From Pectobacterium cacticida (GTDB lineage Bacteria > Pseudomonadota > Gammaproteobacteria > Enterobacterales > Enterobacteriaceae), in contig NZ_CP133656.1 of NCBI RefSeq assembly GCF_036885195.1, forward strand, positions 2,294,001 through 2,358,000: a stretch of DNA of 64,000 bases. Direction: 5' to 3'. Below are positions 25,943 to 33,853 of the stretch, one piece after another; the stretch's first letter is position 1, and every line of letters begins with the position of its first letter. The notes under the pieces are model-generated. The model saw nothing but the letters and a program-made list of their open reading frames with translations. It searched no databases and was not told the origin of the DNA. The translations under genes and the position numbers were made by a program.

Positions 25943-26586
25943 TTATCGCTGCAGCAGCGTCAATACCGTTTCGGGCACCTGATTAGCCTGAACCAGCACC
26001 GCTGATGATGCCTGTTGTAAAATTTGCTGTTTCGTCATCGCGGAAGCCTCTTGGGCATAACCCGCATCCAAAATACGGGAACGCGCAGTAGACGCTGCGA
26101 TTGATGTCTGCGCCAAATTCGAGCGAACAGATTCAAAACGGTTAACCATGCTACCGTATTCGCCACGATAGCCATTGATTTTTTCTAACTCCGAATCAAA
26201 AGCAGCCAATGCTCTGCGAGCCTCCTCTATCGGATCTAAGCCGACATCTTTCAACCCTAGGGATTCGGTGTCCGAGGGGGTTGGGCTGATAGTCACGGCC
26301 TGAATTTCTTCCCCATAGTTGGCGCTGGTGATAATCTCCGTTGGTGTACTTACCGGCGGTAGAGGCGGTGGTGGTAATTGTGTGGGCGTGGGTAACTTAT
26401 CCCACGTTGCGACCCCTTCAAATGATCCTTTCCCAATGACCATGATAATCAGGGTCTCTGTCGTTTGATCAATATGGACGCGTTCATGAGATGCCGCACC
26501 GACAGAGCCATCGTTAGGCGTTGTTTCATAACGATCCCCATCGCCGCTATAAGTAATGGTCATACCGTTATAAGAAACCGCCTCCC
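25943..26586 (-). pseudogene. Long flagellin, C-terminal part only (5' end lost)
   Basis: The open frame keeps a proline-rich variable segment (LPPPPLPPVSTPTEI) and a complete conserved C-terminal D1/D0 (YGSMVNRFESVRSNLAQTS, AMTKQQILQQASSAVLVQAN, QVPETVLTLLQR). Reading upstream of the internal ATG at 26563, the coding frame continues a few codons and then breaks at about 26587 into the start of an IS66 tnpC. It stands upstream of the N-terminal fragment at 24989, so the two are pieces of two tandem genes rather than halves of one. Confidence 0.85.
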
Positions 26587-26664
26587 AAGGTCCGCAAGTA
26601 ATTTCAACGCCAGGGAGCGCAGTTCATCGGGGTTTTGTGAGGCCAACAGCGAATCGATATCCAT
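26587..26664 (-). pseudogene. IS66 transposase TnpC, N-terminal fragment
   Basis: The frame starting at 26664 reads MDIDSLLASQNPDELRSLAL and ends after about 26 codons at the junction with flagellin DNA. The DDE catalytic part is missing. Confidence 0.75.
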
Positions 26665-26730
26665 GCAGGCATTTTATCAAAACAGAGATTTATTGTCATT
26701 TAAAATCAATGCATTAATTCACATTCATTT

Positions 26731-27066
26731 TTATTTCCGTTGCGTTAAATCCAGGCCGTCTACCCGTTTCCAGTCGATGCCTTTTATCAGCCAGTCGAAC
26801 TGTTCGGGCAACAACATCCAGGCGACATCCCCCTGTTTCGGCCAGATAAAATGGCCCTGATGAAGACGGCGAAGACACAACCAGACACCGTGTTTGTCCC
26901 AGCGAAGGACTTTGATACGCGAGTGCGCCTTGTTGCAGAAGACAAAAGCGGCTTCCCCTTGCCAGGGTTGGTGCAGGTGGTCGGTAATGTATTGGGTCAG
27001 GGTATCGATACCCCGGCGCATATCGACGGGCTCGCGCGCCAGCCAGATGTGTTGCGGCGTTAACAC
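26731..27066 (-). CDS. IS66 TnpB accessory protein
   Basis: TnpB of IS66-family elements (Orf2) is required for transposition, though its biochemistry is unclear. The 111-aa product has the family hallmarks QHIWLAREPVDMRRGIDTL, AFVFCNKAHSRIKVLRWD and HGVWLCLRRLHQGHFIWP. I place the start at GTG 27066, which overlaps the tnpA stop, the usual translational coupling. The frame is open to an ATG at 27111. Without tnpC the element is immobile. Confidence 0.85.
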   Translation of the reverse strand: MLTPQHIWLAREPVDMRRGIDTLTQYITDHLHQPWQGEAAFVFCNKAHSRIKVLRWDKHGVWLCLRRLHQGHFIWPKQGDVAWMLLPEQFDWLIKGIDWKRVDGLDLTQRK

Positions 27067-27260
27067 AGGGACAAAGCCTGCATCACGGCCCGTAACTGGG
27101 CGGGAAGACAACTGACCGAACTGCCGTTGGGGAGGTTGAGCGTCACCGTGTCGGCGTAGTAATTTCCCGGCATAACCCGGCGCGCAGGAATAAATGCTGC
27201 GGGGACGGTGGCGTCGTCGTGATGCTGTTGCCGTTCACGGTGAGAATAGCGTTTTGCCAT
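27060..27260 (-). CDS. IS66 TnpA-like small protein
   Basis: A 66-aa frame beginning MAKRYSHRERQQHHDD and ending PAQLRAVMQALSLC, located where tnpA sits in IS66-family elements. It is shorter than typical TnpA proteins and lacks an obvious helix-turn-helix, so it may be a variant or a shortened copy. The LPNGSSVSC segment recurs in IS66 first-ORF proteins. Confidence 0.6.
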   Translation of the reverse strand: MAKRYSHRERQQHHDDATVPAAFIPARRVMPGNYYADTVTLNLPNGSSVSCLPAQLRAVMQALSLC

Positions 27261-27345
27261 ATTTTACCTCAGGTTCATTTTATTGAATGAGGGCAGCATG
27301 TGGCAGCAGAGTTGTGTTAACAATATGAGTTCGCCGGACGCTTAC

Positions 27346-27694
27346 AGAACAGTCTCATTGCCTGATACTATATCATCAAGATGATACCACGCATGTTTAG
27401 CTTCAATCGCAATATCATCATGGTTGCTTGTGATATATAGATCAACACGACCTCTACTGGTGTCAGTATCTTCCTGAAGAGATCCCTTCATTAGTTTGCT
27501 CGAAGGGTATTCTTCAATTGCGGCCCGCCCCATTGACCATGCAGCCCCTGCAAGCACACTGACATTAGTTCTTTCGTTATACCACCAACAACAATCTTTC
27601 TGCCTCAATAACTCTACATACCGCTGATTAGTCAGAATCCATCCTGTCAACAATCGTTCGATGAAATCATCCTTTGCATATACTTTTTTTTCAT
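27346..27694 (-). pseudogene. Small protein with PD-(D/E)XK-like motif, frameshifted and cut by IS66
   Basis: An ATG at 27694 starts MKKK but is out of frame with the long reading frame by one base in a run of eight A (27684-27691). With one more A the protein would read MKKKVYAKDDFIERLLTGWI and continue to the IS66 end. The body includes GRVDLYI followed 12 residues later by IAIEAKHAW, the D...ExK spacing of PD-(D/E)XK nucleases. The C-terminus was lost at the IS66 end (27346). I do not recognise the family by name. Confidence 0.55.
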
Positions 27695-27971
27695 TACATT
27701 TATACTTTTAGAATAATAGCCTTGATCATACTATAAATAGTATCTTATTAGTTGTCTATTTAACTATAAATAAGTCTAAAGATTATTGAAAATGAGCCGA
27801 CAATCCAATACGACTATATTTTTTAGAATTTAAAGACAACCTGTACAGACCCTCCTCATATACTAAATTGAAAACCATTTATTCTTTAACATATAAAATT
27901 ATTGAAAACATCCTTGTTAGCCATAATAGATTTGGCAATAAGTATATTTAGACCTCTTAGATAAATAACTA

Positions 27972-28568
27972 CTACTCCGCACCTGAACCTATAATAATAA
28001 CACCAATTTTATTACACTCCTCAGAATGCTTTTTACCGCGGCATTTACACATAAAAATGGATTCATGATAAGTATAAAAATTTTCAGAGTACTCTTCGCT
28101 CAAACTTTCACCTATCCTCTTTAAGGTTGTTGGATTAAAATTCCTATAAAATCCTATACTCCAAACAGACCTGCGTTTTCTTCCTGAGCTAGTAAAATGG
28201 GATTGAACTATTTCATAATTTTTAACGATATCTTTCCACATGTTATTTACTAAGGTTGTCGGATTTTTAGCTAGTTTAAATTCAAGGTAAATGAAACGAT
28301 CAGTACGCGTATTTTTCTTTCTAAATATCAGGTCAACATACATATGTTGCCTACCTGACTGATGACGCTTATCCGCAATAGCACGAATTTCACGTTTAGC
28401 ACTATACCCTAACGAGTGCTCAATAAAATACTCGAATTCAATCTGGAACCACTTCTCCCAATCATTTGTTCCTTTATCTAAAATATGAGACATTTTTTCT
28501 TTGATACTTTTTTCGGATAGAAATCCTAATAATGTTTCTTTTACTGTTCCAAAATCTTTACTGCTCAT
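27972..28568 (-). CDS. Uncharacterised protein with PD-(D/E)XK nuclease-like motif
   Basis: A 198-aa protein of no named family that I recognise. The start at 28568 (MSSKDFGTVKETLLGF) follows a strong GGAGGAAGG. Residues around 85-115 read MYVDLIFRKKN...RFIYLEFKLAKNP: an Asp in a hydrophobic strand followed by ExK in the next strand, the active-site layout of PD-(D/E)XK nucleases. Near the end is a Cys/His-rich stretch (FMCKCRGKKHSEECN) that could bind zinc. It is AT-rich compared with its surroundings and sits among IS elements, consistent with horizontal transfer. Nuclease or defence function is inference only. Confidence 0.55.
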   Translation of the reverse strand: MSSKDFGTVKETLLGFLSEKSIKEKMSHILDKGTNDWEKWFQIEFEYFIEHSLGYSAKREIRAIADKRHQSGRQHMYVDLIFRKKNTRTDRFIYLEFKLAKNPTTLVNNMWKDIVKNYEIVQSHFTSSGRKRRSVWSIGFYRNFNPTTLKRIGESLSEEYSENFYTYHESIFMCKCRGKKHSEECNKIGVIIIGSGAE

Positions 28569-29089
28569 CCTTCCTCCTGCGCTCATATAAAAAAGGACCA
28601 CTATATAAGTAAATCCTTAATGAATCAATCTAAAACCCATATAACTTAAATAAGTTAATGATGAATGAAATTTGAGTTAAGATAGCATCCTGTATTATAA
28701 AAAACGATAATAGCTTGTTCAAATATTGCCATGCTAAATTTCATCATTGAGCATCTAGTTTTTTAGCCAATAAAAAATATATTTTTACATTACTGATAAT
28801 AGCCAAACATAAATAAAAATATAAAACATGTCTATATAATAAAATGTAGCTCAGATTTATTGAAGGGTATTAATATTACATTCTTCGTGTAAGAATGGCA
28901 TTATCAGTAAAGATAACCACCGAAGTGAACTATTGCGGATAGGTTTCATGTCATACTGATGCATGGCAGCAGTCCAGACGTGAATCCCCTCCTGACTTTC
29001 TCAGCCAGAGAGGGAATCGGATGATTTATTTTCTATAATAGTTCTTAGTTAGCTTTCCAGCCATCATTGGTCTTCACCAGAACGGTAAC
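28569..29089. other. AT-rich intergenic region, no gene seen
   Basis: About 520 bp before the IS3-family element. The first 350 bp are very AT-rich, with no frame that has a convincing start. The last part (28960-29089) has higher GC and on the minus strand spells a short tail (VLVKTNDGWKAN, then stop) just outside the IS end, possibly the end of a lost gene. Confidence 0.4.
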
Positions 29090-29178
29090 TGTCAAGATAT
29101 CTGTCGCCCTGTCTGATTTTTATGCAACCATTCGCACTGCCTCAGTAACCACCTTACGCTCTGGATTCAACGATACTA

Positions 29179-30100
29179 GGCTGTGTCCCTTAACTTAACA
29201 ACCGTTTCAAAAATAACCTGATCGCCCCCAGCTTTAGCATGCTCAGGTAGTTTCTAGCTGTTTTTTCCGAGCGTGTCGCAATACGACGATTTTCTTTCAA
29301 TATCGCAAAGCAACGCTCCACGACATTGCGTTTTTTATACAAGCCCGTATTAAGGCACCGACGTCTGTCACGACTGGCTTTCTCATTTGATTTAAACGGG
29401 ATAACCGCTTTTATCCCTTTTATTTTCAAATGAATGCGAATTCTTCCACTTGAGTAACCTTTATCCGCCAGCACTGCTTTCGGGCGCGATTTCAAGTACC
29501 CACTTTTTCGGATGACCCCGACCCGGTTAAGCAACGTTTCCGCATACTGGCTTTCGTGAGCTTGTCCGCCGCTCAGACAAAAACTTAGTGGTAATCCTGT
29601 GCCATCTGTCGCCAAATGGATTTTGGTGCCAAAGCCGCCGCGAGAGCGACCCAGCCCATGGTCCTCGAGTTCATCGGGATGTTTTTTTTTGCACCGGCTG
29701 CTGCTTTCAGGGCGCGAACGTTACTGCCATCCAGCGCGATAACACCCCTGTCAATCGGCGCTTTTTCGTCCAAAATCTGAAGTAATTTATTGAAAATACT
29801 GTTCATTATTCCAGTTTTGGACCACCGGTTAAAGCGGTTGTAAATGGTTTTCCAATGACCATAACGCTCAGGTAAATCCCGCCACGGCGCACCGGAGCAA
29901 AGCACCCAGAATATACCATTCATGACACGCCTATGCGCAAAGTAAGGACGACCGCCTTTGGAAGAACCCCTTTCAGGTGGCAGCATAGGAGAAATCAGCG
30001 TCCATGCTTCATCAGGGAAATCGTAACGAGCCAAATGAAAGAACCTTTTGTAGTGAAATCATGTCCCCGATTGTACAAAAAACAGTTACGGGACACACCC
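29179..30100 (-). mobile_element. IS5-family (IS427-type) element inside the IS3-family orfB
   Basis: A 922-bp element with ends GGCTGTGTCCC (left) and GGGTGTGTCCC (complement of the right), flanked by TA on both sides (29177-29178 and 30101-30102). The two-base TA duplication and the two overlapping transposase frames are typical of the IS427 group. It appears complete. A 57-bp end of an identical copy lies at 23765. Confidence 0.9.
29190..30034 (-). CDS. IS5-family transposase made by frameshift
   Basis: The first frame (30034-29585, MARYDFPDEAWTLISPMLPP) gives the N-terminal part with the catalytic IALDGSNVRA. The second (29615-29190, ATDGTGLPLSFCLSGGQAHES) gives the C-terminal DDE part (VLADKGYSSGRI, YKKRNVVERCFAILKE). 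They meet at a run of eight A followed by C (about 29688). A -1 shift there gives the expected KKHPDELEDHGLGRSRGG sequence, as is usual in IS427-group elements. The product is probably functional. Confidence 0.85.
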
Positions 30101-31046
30101 TAATGTCCCTGGTTCCCAGTTACGTGTATCACCGTTCCAGCGTTCAGGATGTGCCGCTCGGGCGGCGAGATTGAGTGCATGCGGATAGCACTGTGACGAT
30201 GTTCATGGTTGTACCACTGCACGAAGCCGTGTACCCAGTGCTGAGCTGCTGTTAGATCAGCAAAGCCATTGGCAGGATAGTTCGGCACATACTTGCAGGT
30301 GCGGAACAGGGCCTCGGAGAACGCGTTATCGTTGCTCACTCTCGGCCGACTGAACGATGGCTGGATCTGTAGAGCCCGAAGCTTTTCCAGCAAGGTCGCG
30401 CCTTTAAAGGGACTACCGTTATCGGCGTGTAACACCAGCGGTTGGCCCACGATATTCTCGGCCAGCACCGCCCGCTCAATGACGGTACGTGAGTTGGCGG
30501 CGGACTCTCCCAGCAAAGCCTCCCAGCCCACCACCTTGCGACTGAAGATATCGAGGATCATCACCAGATAATAGTAGATCCCCTTGGCTGGACCGGGGAG
30601 CCAGGTACAGTCCCACGACCAGACCTGGTTAGGGGCTGTTGCAGTATGCGTGGTCGGTGCAGGCTGTGATTGACGAGCTTTGGCTCGACCGCGGTGAGCC
30701 AGCTGACCATGCTTGCGCAGCACACGATAAAAACTGGAGACAGATGCGATGTAACGCTGCTCTTCGTCCATCAACCGCACAACGATCTGCTCCGGTGGCA
30801 GGTCAGCAAACGCATCCCGGTGACACTGCTTCAGGATATCGGCCTCTTCTTCTACAGTCAGCGCATTAGCAGGCACCGGGCGTACGGCAAAAGGGCGTTT
30901 GTCGGCCGTAATTTAACCCGTCTGTATCCAACGTTGGTGTGTTCGGATCGAGATCCCGAGCACCTCACAGGCTGCCGTTAGCGTGGCACCGTCTTCACAG
31001 GCATTAGTGATCGGCTGCACGGCATGTTGGCGATCTTCGATGCTGA

Positions 31047-31544
31047 TCATGACTCCTCGTCCCCCCAGATCGCCCGTGCTTTTTTTGACAGCGTCAGCAG
31101 TGCAGCCGTCTCCGCCAGTGCAGCGTTTTTACGTTGCAGCTCTTGCTCCAGCGCTTTAATCCGCTTGCGCTGCTGTTTGGCGTCATCGGCTTCTCGACGA
31201 CGCTCGTCACAGGACAGGCTGGCCGCTTGTTCACAATCATGTCGCCAGCGTTGCAGTTGCTCAGGATAGAGCCCTCGCTGACAGCAATAGGCGGCGACCT
31301 CTTCGGTGTTCATCGCAGCGGCTTCAATCACCGCCGCAAACTTGTCACGTGAGGACCAGCTCCCTGTGCCTTGATTACTGGCATCGGGCAGGCAGCGCCC
31401 TTCAGCGCGCGCTTCTTTGCGCCATTTATAAACAGTCGCTGAGGAAATGCCTTCCTCGCGGGCAACGTCTTCGACGCTTTGGTTGTAGGGTGGTAACAGC
31501 TTGGCCACAACGACCTGACGTCGCTCATCGGAGTAACGAGGCAT
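31047..31544 (-). CDS. IS3-family OrfA
   Basis: OrfA supplies the helix-turn-helix that recognises the element ends. The start at 31544 (MPRYSDERRQVVVAKLLPPYN) follows GGAG. The helix-turn-helix VEDVAREEGISSATVYKWR is at about residues 25-43, and a C-terminal Leu-rich coiled coil (KQQRKRIKALEQELQRKNAAL) follows at about 130-150. It is intact, but its partner orfB, which overlaps it by 4 bp, is broken. Confidence 0.85.
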   Translation of the reverse strand: MPRYSDERRQVVVAKLLPPYNQSVEDVAREEGISSATVYKWRKEARAEGRCLPDASNQGTGSWSSRDKFAAVIEAAAMNTEEVAAYCCQRGLYPEQLQRWRHDCEQAASLSCDERRREADDAKQQRKRIKALEQELQRKNAALAETAALLTLSKKARAIWGDEES

Positions 31545-31726
31545 ACAGATCTCCAAACGCCCCTGAGTGAATAAGAAAGTTTAACAAAGAGCGCGACAAC
31601 TATCCTGACAGAGGGCGGAGCCCACTGCTCCTGTTTCTCGGAAGAAAGTTCGGTTTATTCAACAAAGCCTATCCTATGAGCGGAATCCTTCATGTGCACG
31701 GAGAAAATAATCATCTGACACAAAAC

Positions 31727-32566
31727 TCAAAACTGTTTTCTATATGGTTTTACTTTCCAGTAATCAATAAACGTGTCTGAAAATAGCCATTGTGATTCGT
31801 TACCAAGCGCAGATTTTTTAAATCGTTCAAGCATCGATTCATTATAAATGAAAAACCACATTTGAGCTTCTACATTATAGAGGCAACCTTTAAACTCGAA
31901 TCTGTCAAATAGAATACTCATACTTTTATTCGTAAAAAACAAGCAGTGTACTGGTGACAAATAAAACCATTCAGGATCTTGCGGCACATCCTCACAAATT
32001 AAAGTATGAAAGGCAAACATACCTTTTCTTTTATCAACCAAATCAAAAATAGCGTTAACGTCATCAATACATCTAAGGTGCTCTAGTACGGAACAGGTTA
32101 TCACTAAGTCAAAAATTTTCCCTTCCACATCCTCATTACGAAGATATGCGAGCGAATTATCTCTTTCCAACATCGCCGTCGTCATATATTTATCATACAT
32201 ACCTACGCGAATGTTATCAGACTCCAACAGCTTAACGAGTTTCCCATCACCGCAACCATAGTCGATTGCGTTTATATGGTCTCGTTCCAGTATTCCATCA
32301 TTATATAATTGAGAGATCGCTTTACTCTGAGCATCTAATCTCATCAACCACTTAGGATCATCTTCAGAAGAATCTAATCCCTGATAGCCGCTGTGGATTT
32401 TTTCATTTAACTCTTCCCATTCCGTCGATGTCATTTCGAAATGCGTTTTGGAAACAACTACCTGGCATACGGGACATTTTAGATACTCTGCATTTTCAAT
32501 GTTTTTTACACTAAATTTCTTTAAAAAGTAAAAAAACATCTTACTGTCACAAACAGGACATTGCAT
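31727..32566 (-). CDS. SAM-dependent methyltransferase with N-terminal zinc ribbon
   Basis: A 279-aa class I methyltransferase. The N-terminus has two CxxC pairs (QCPVCDS and KCPVCQV) forming a putative zinc ribbon. The SAM-binding motif is NAIDYGCGDGKLVKLLES (about residues 100-117), and ITCSVLEHLRC is the post-I motif. Proteins of this architecture often methylate sugars in glycan loci. It is the last gene of the glycosylation block and lies about 75 bp after the luxC-like gene. The start (MQCPVCDSK) has a GAGG site upstream. Sugar O-methylation is inferred. Confidence 0.7.
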   Translation of the reverse strand: MQCPVCDSKMFFYFLKKFSVKNIENAEYLKCPVCQVVVSKTHFEMTSTEWEELNEKIHSGYQGLDSSEDDPKWLMRLDAQSKAISQLYNDGILERDHINAIDYGCGDGKLVKLLESDNIRVGMYDKYMTTAMLERDNSLAYLRNEDVEGKIFDLVITCSVLEHLRCIDDVNAIFDLVDKRKGMFAFHTLICEDVPQDPEWFYLSPVHCLFFTNKSMSILFDRFEFKGCLYNVEAQMWFFIYNESMLERFKKSALGNESQWLFSDTFIDYWKVKPYRKQF

Positions 32567-32641
32567 AATAGCTCCTCGTTCAATATAGGGTAATTATATC
32601 TTAGCGTTATTTACGCGCATAATGTTCTTATTCTTACTATT

Positions 32642-33853
32642 CTATATAACTACACATCGAGTCAGTATATTAATCAAATCGTACCCATCCCACTGAAGCC
32701 CAAACTCCATCGTCCGTCCCATAGGAATAACTCGATCGATTCCCTTTGGCTGGTAGTCCGCTAAAAACTCCTCAACTCTTGTAACATCAATACCTAATAC
32801 AGAAAGTGTCTGACAACGACTGTTATTACAAATAGGATAAATATCATCAACATCACGCGCCAGATATTCCAGAAAATATCCCCCAGAACCACTATGATCC
32901 ATTGTCCTCTCATCCAATTTATCCAGAAGAACCCGGAACACCAAATTGTGAGAATCAGATGCTTTTTTTATGCCATTCATCGATGCACTAAGCGTGCAGA
33001 ATTGAGTCAATTTCCGTACGGCCATCACAGCTTGCAGTTCATATCTTTCTTGGGAAAATGTTTCAAACTCTAACCAGAATTGCGCACGCGCTTTTTCCGT
33101 CTCTGCTTGCTCTCCTAGCCATACCACCAGCCCAGGCGAAGTGCAGGCATTTTGATCGGTTAAAAACGTATCGTTGTAGAAACGTTCAGCAATCGTCCGT
33201 TTGTCCGGCATGGACAAATAGCTGCCGGCGTCAATCAGCGCCAGAGAATAACGGTTGGCAAATGCCAGATCCAGACCACGAGGCGGCAACTGCGACTGGC
33301 GAATGGTTGCAATAGTCTCATCGCCGCCCCAGATCAAACGAGTCTGACACCACCCTGACAAAATATCGTTAATCACTTTTTCACGGCCGTAACGCACCAG
33401 ACAAATATAAGGGGAAATAGCGTTCTGCTCACGCAGAGTAGCATTTAATTCATCACAAATCAGTGCCACCTGAGGAAAATCCCGCGATGGCACCCTGACA
33501 ATATTGGCATTGCCGCTTAACAAGCCGACAATCAGAGAATAAGCAAAATTCACTGCTACGTTGGACGGCGCAATATGAAAAGCCAATCCCCGCCCCATCC
33601 GCCTCGACAAATCAGGATATGCCTTTTTCATTTGTAATACGGAACTTTTTCGGCACCAGAAAGCCAGACTAATGACATCAGGCCAGGCTTTAGATAACGG
33701 GTTGTTAAATAGCCGCTTTGAGAAGTTATCCAGAAATGCAACGACATTTTCATCGAACGGCTTAAACGTGCGACGATCGGTCATATCTCGCATCAAGGAT
33801 TCATTTCCGACTAAAAATGAAATGCCGTCAAAATTGTTCTGCATAAGTGTCAC
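32642..33853 (-). CDS. LuxC-like acyl-CoA/acyl-protein reductase
   Basis: A 403-aa member of the LuxC family, which reduces an enzyme-bound acyl group to an aldehyde with NADPH. The probable catalytic Cys is in FLTDQNACTSPGLVVW (about residue 238), and GRGLAFHIAPSNVAVN and IVRVPSRDFPQ match the nucleotide-binding region. The start is GTG at 33853 with GAGGA upstream, overlapping the luxE-like gene by 26 bp; an ATG lies three codons later. luxA and luxB are absent, so bioluminescence is excluded. It ends an eight-gene overlapping module. Confidence 0.8.
   Translation of the reverse strand: MTLMQNNFDGISFLVGNESLMRDMTDRRTFKPFDENVVAFLDNFSKRLFNNPLSKAWPDVISLAFWCRKSSVLQMKKAYPDLSRRMGRGLAFHIAPSNVAVNFAYSLIVGLLSGNANIVRVPSRDFPQVALICDELNATLREQNAISPYICLVRYGREKVINDILSGWCQTRLIWGGDETIATIRQSQLPPRGLDLAFANRYSLALIDAGSYLSMPDKRTIAERFYNDTFLTDQNACTSPGLVVWLGEQAETEKARAQFWLEFETFSQERYELQAVMAVRKLTQFCTLSASMNGIKKASDSHNLVFRVLLDKLDERTMDHSGSGGYFLEYLARDVDDIYPICNNSRCQTLSVLGIDVTRVEEFLADYQPKGIDRVIPMGRTMEFGLQWDGYDLINILTRCVVI

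Larger units (their letters stand above)
26587..27345 (-). mobile_element. IS66-family element, 5' part only
   Basis: The right end at 27345 reads inward on the minus strand as GTAAGCGTCCGGCGAA, the typical IS66 terminal repeat. tnpA, tnpB and the first 26 codons of tnpC follow in order. The element breaks off inside tnpC at about 26587, where flagellin sequence begins. On the other side, at 27346, it interrupts a small gene. Confidence 0.88.
29120..31050 (-). pseudogene. IS3-family transposase OrfB, multiply broken
   Basis: OrfB is the integrase-like (DDE) half of the IS3 transposase. It starts at 31050 (MISIEDRQHAVQPITNAC) and has a TAA stop at about codon 46 (RWIQTG*ITADK). It then continues with QVWSWDCTWLPGP, VLHADNGSPFKG and NDNAFSEALFRTCKY (catalytic Asp, Asp, Glu). 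After SPPERH a small deletion shifts the frame; the correct frame reads HPERWNGDTRNWEPG. The IS5-family insert interrupts it there, and the tail LNPERKVVTEAVRMVA resumes beyond, ending at 29120. Confidence 0.82.
29090..31610 (-). mobile_element. IS3-family element interrupted by an IS5-family element
   Basis: The right end (31610, reading inward) is TGTCAGGATAGTTGTCGC and the left end (29090) is TGTCAAGATATCTGTCGC, clear imperfect terminal repeats. Between them lie orfA, a broken orfB and the inserted element at 29179-30100. Removing that insert and one TA restores the reading of the orfB tail across the gap. No matching target duplication flanks the element (AAC on the left, GAG on the right). 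Confidence 0.85.

Noticed and set aside
23793..26586. A single flagellin gene split by IS1
   Set aside because: The C-terminal fragment lies upstream of the N-terminal fragment, so excising the IS1 would not restore a gene.
30104..31610. IS3-family element ending at 30104
   Set aside because: TGTCCC there looked like an end, but the true left end with the orfB tail is found at 29090 on the other side of the IS5-family insert.
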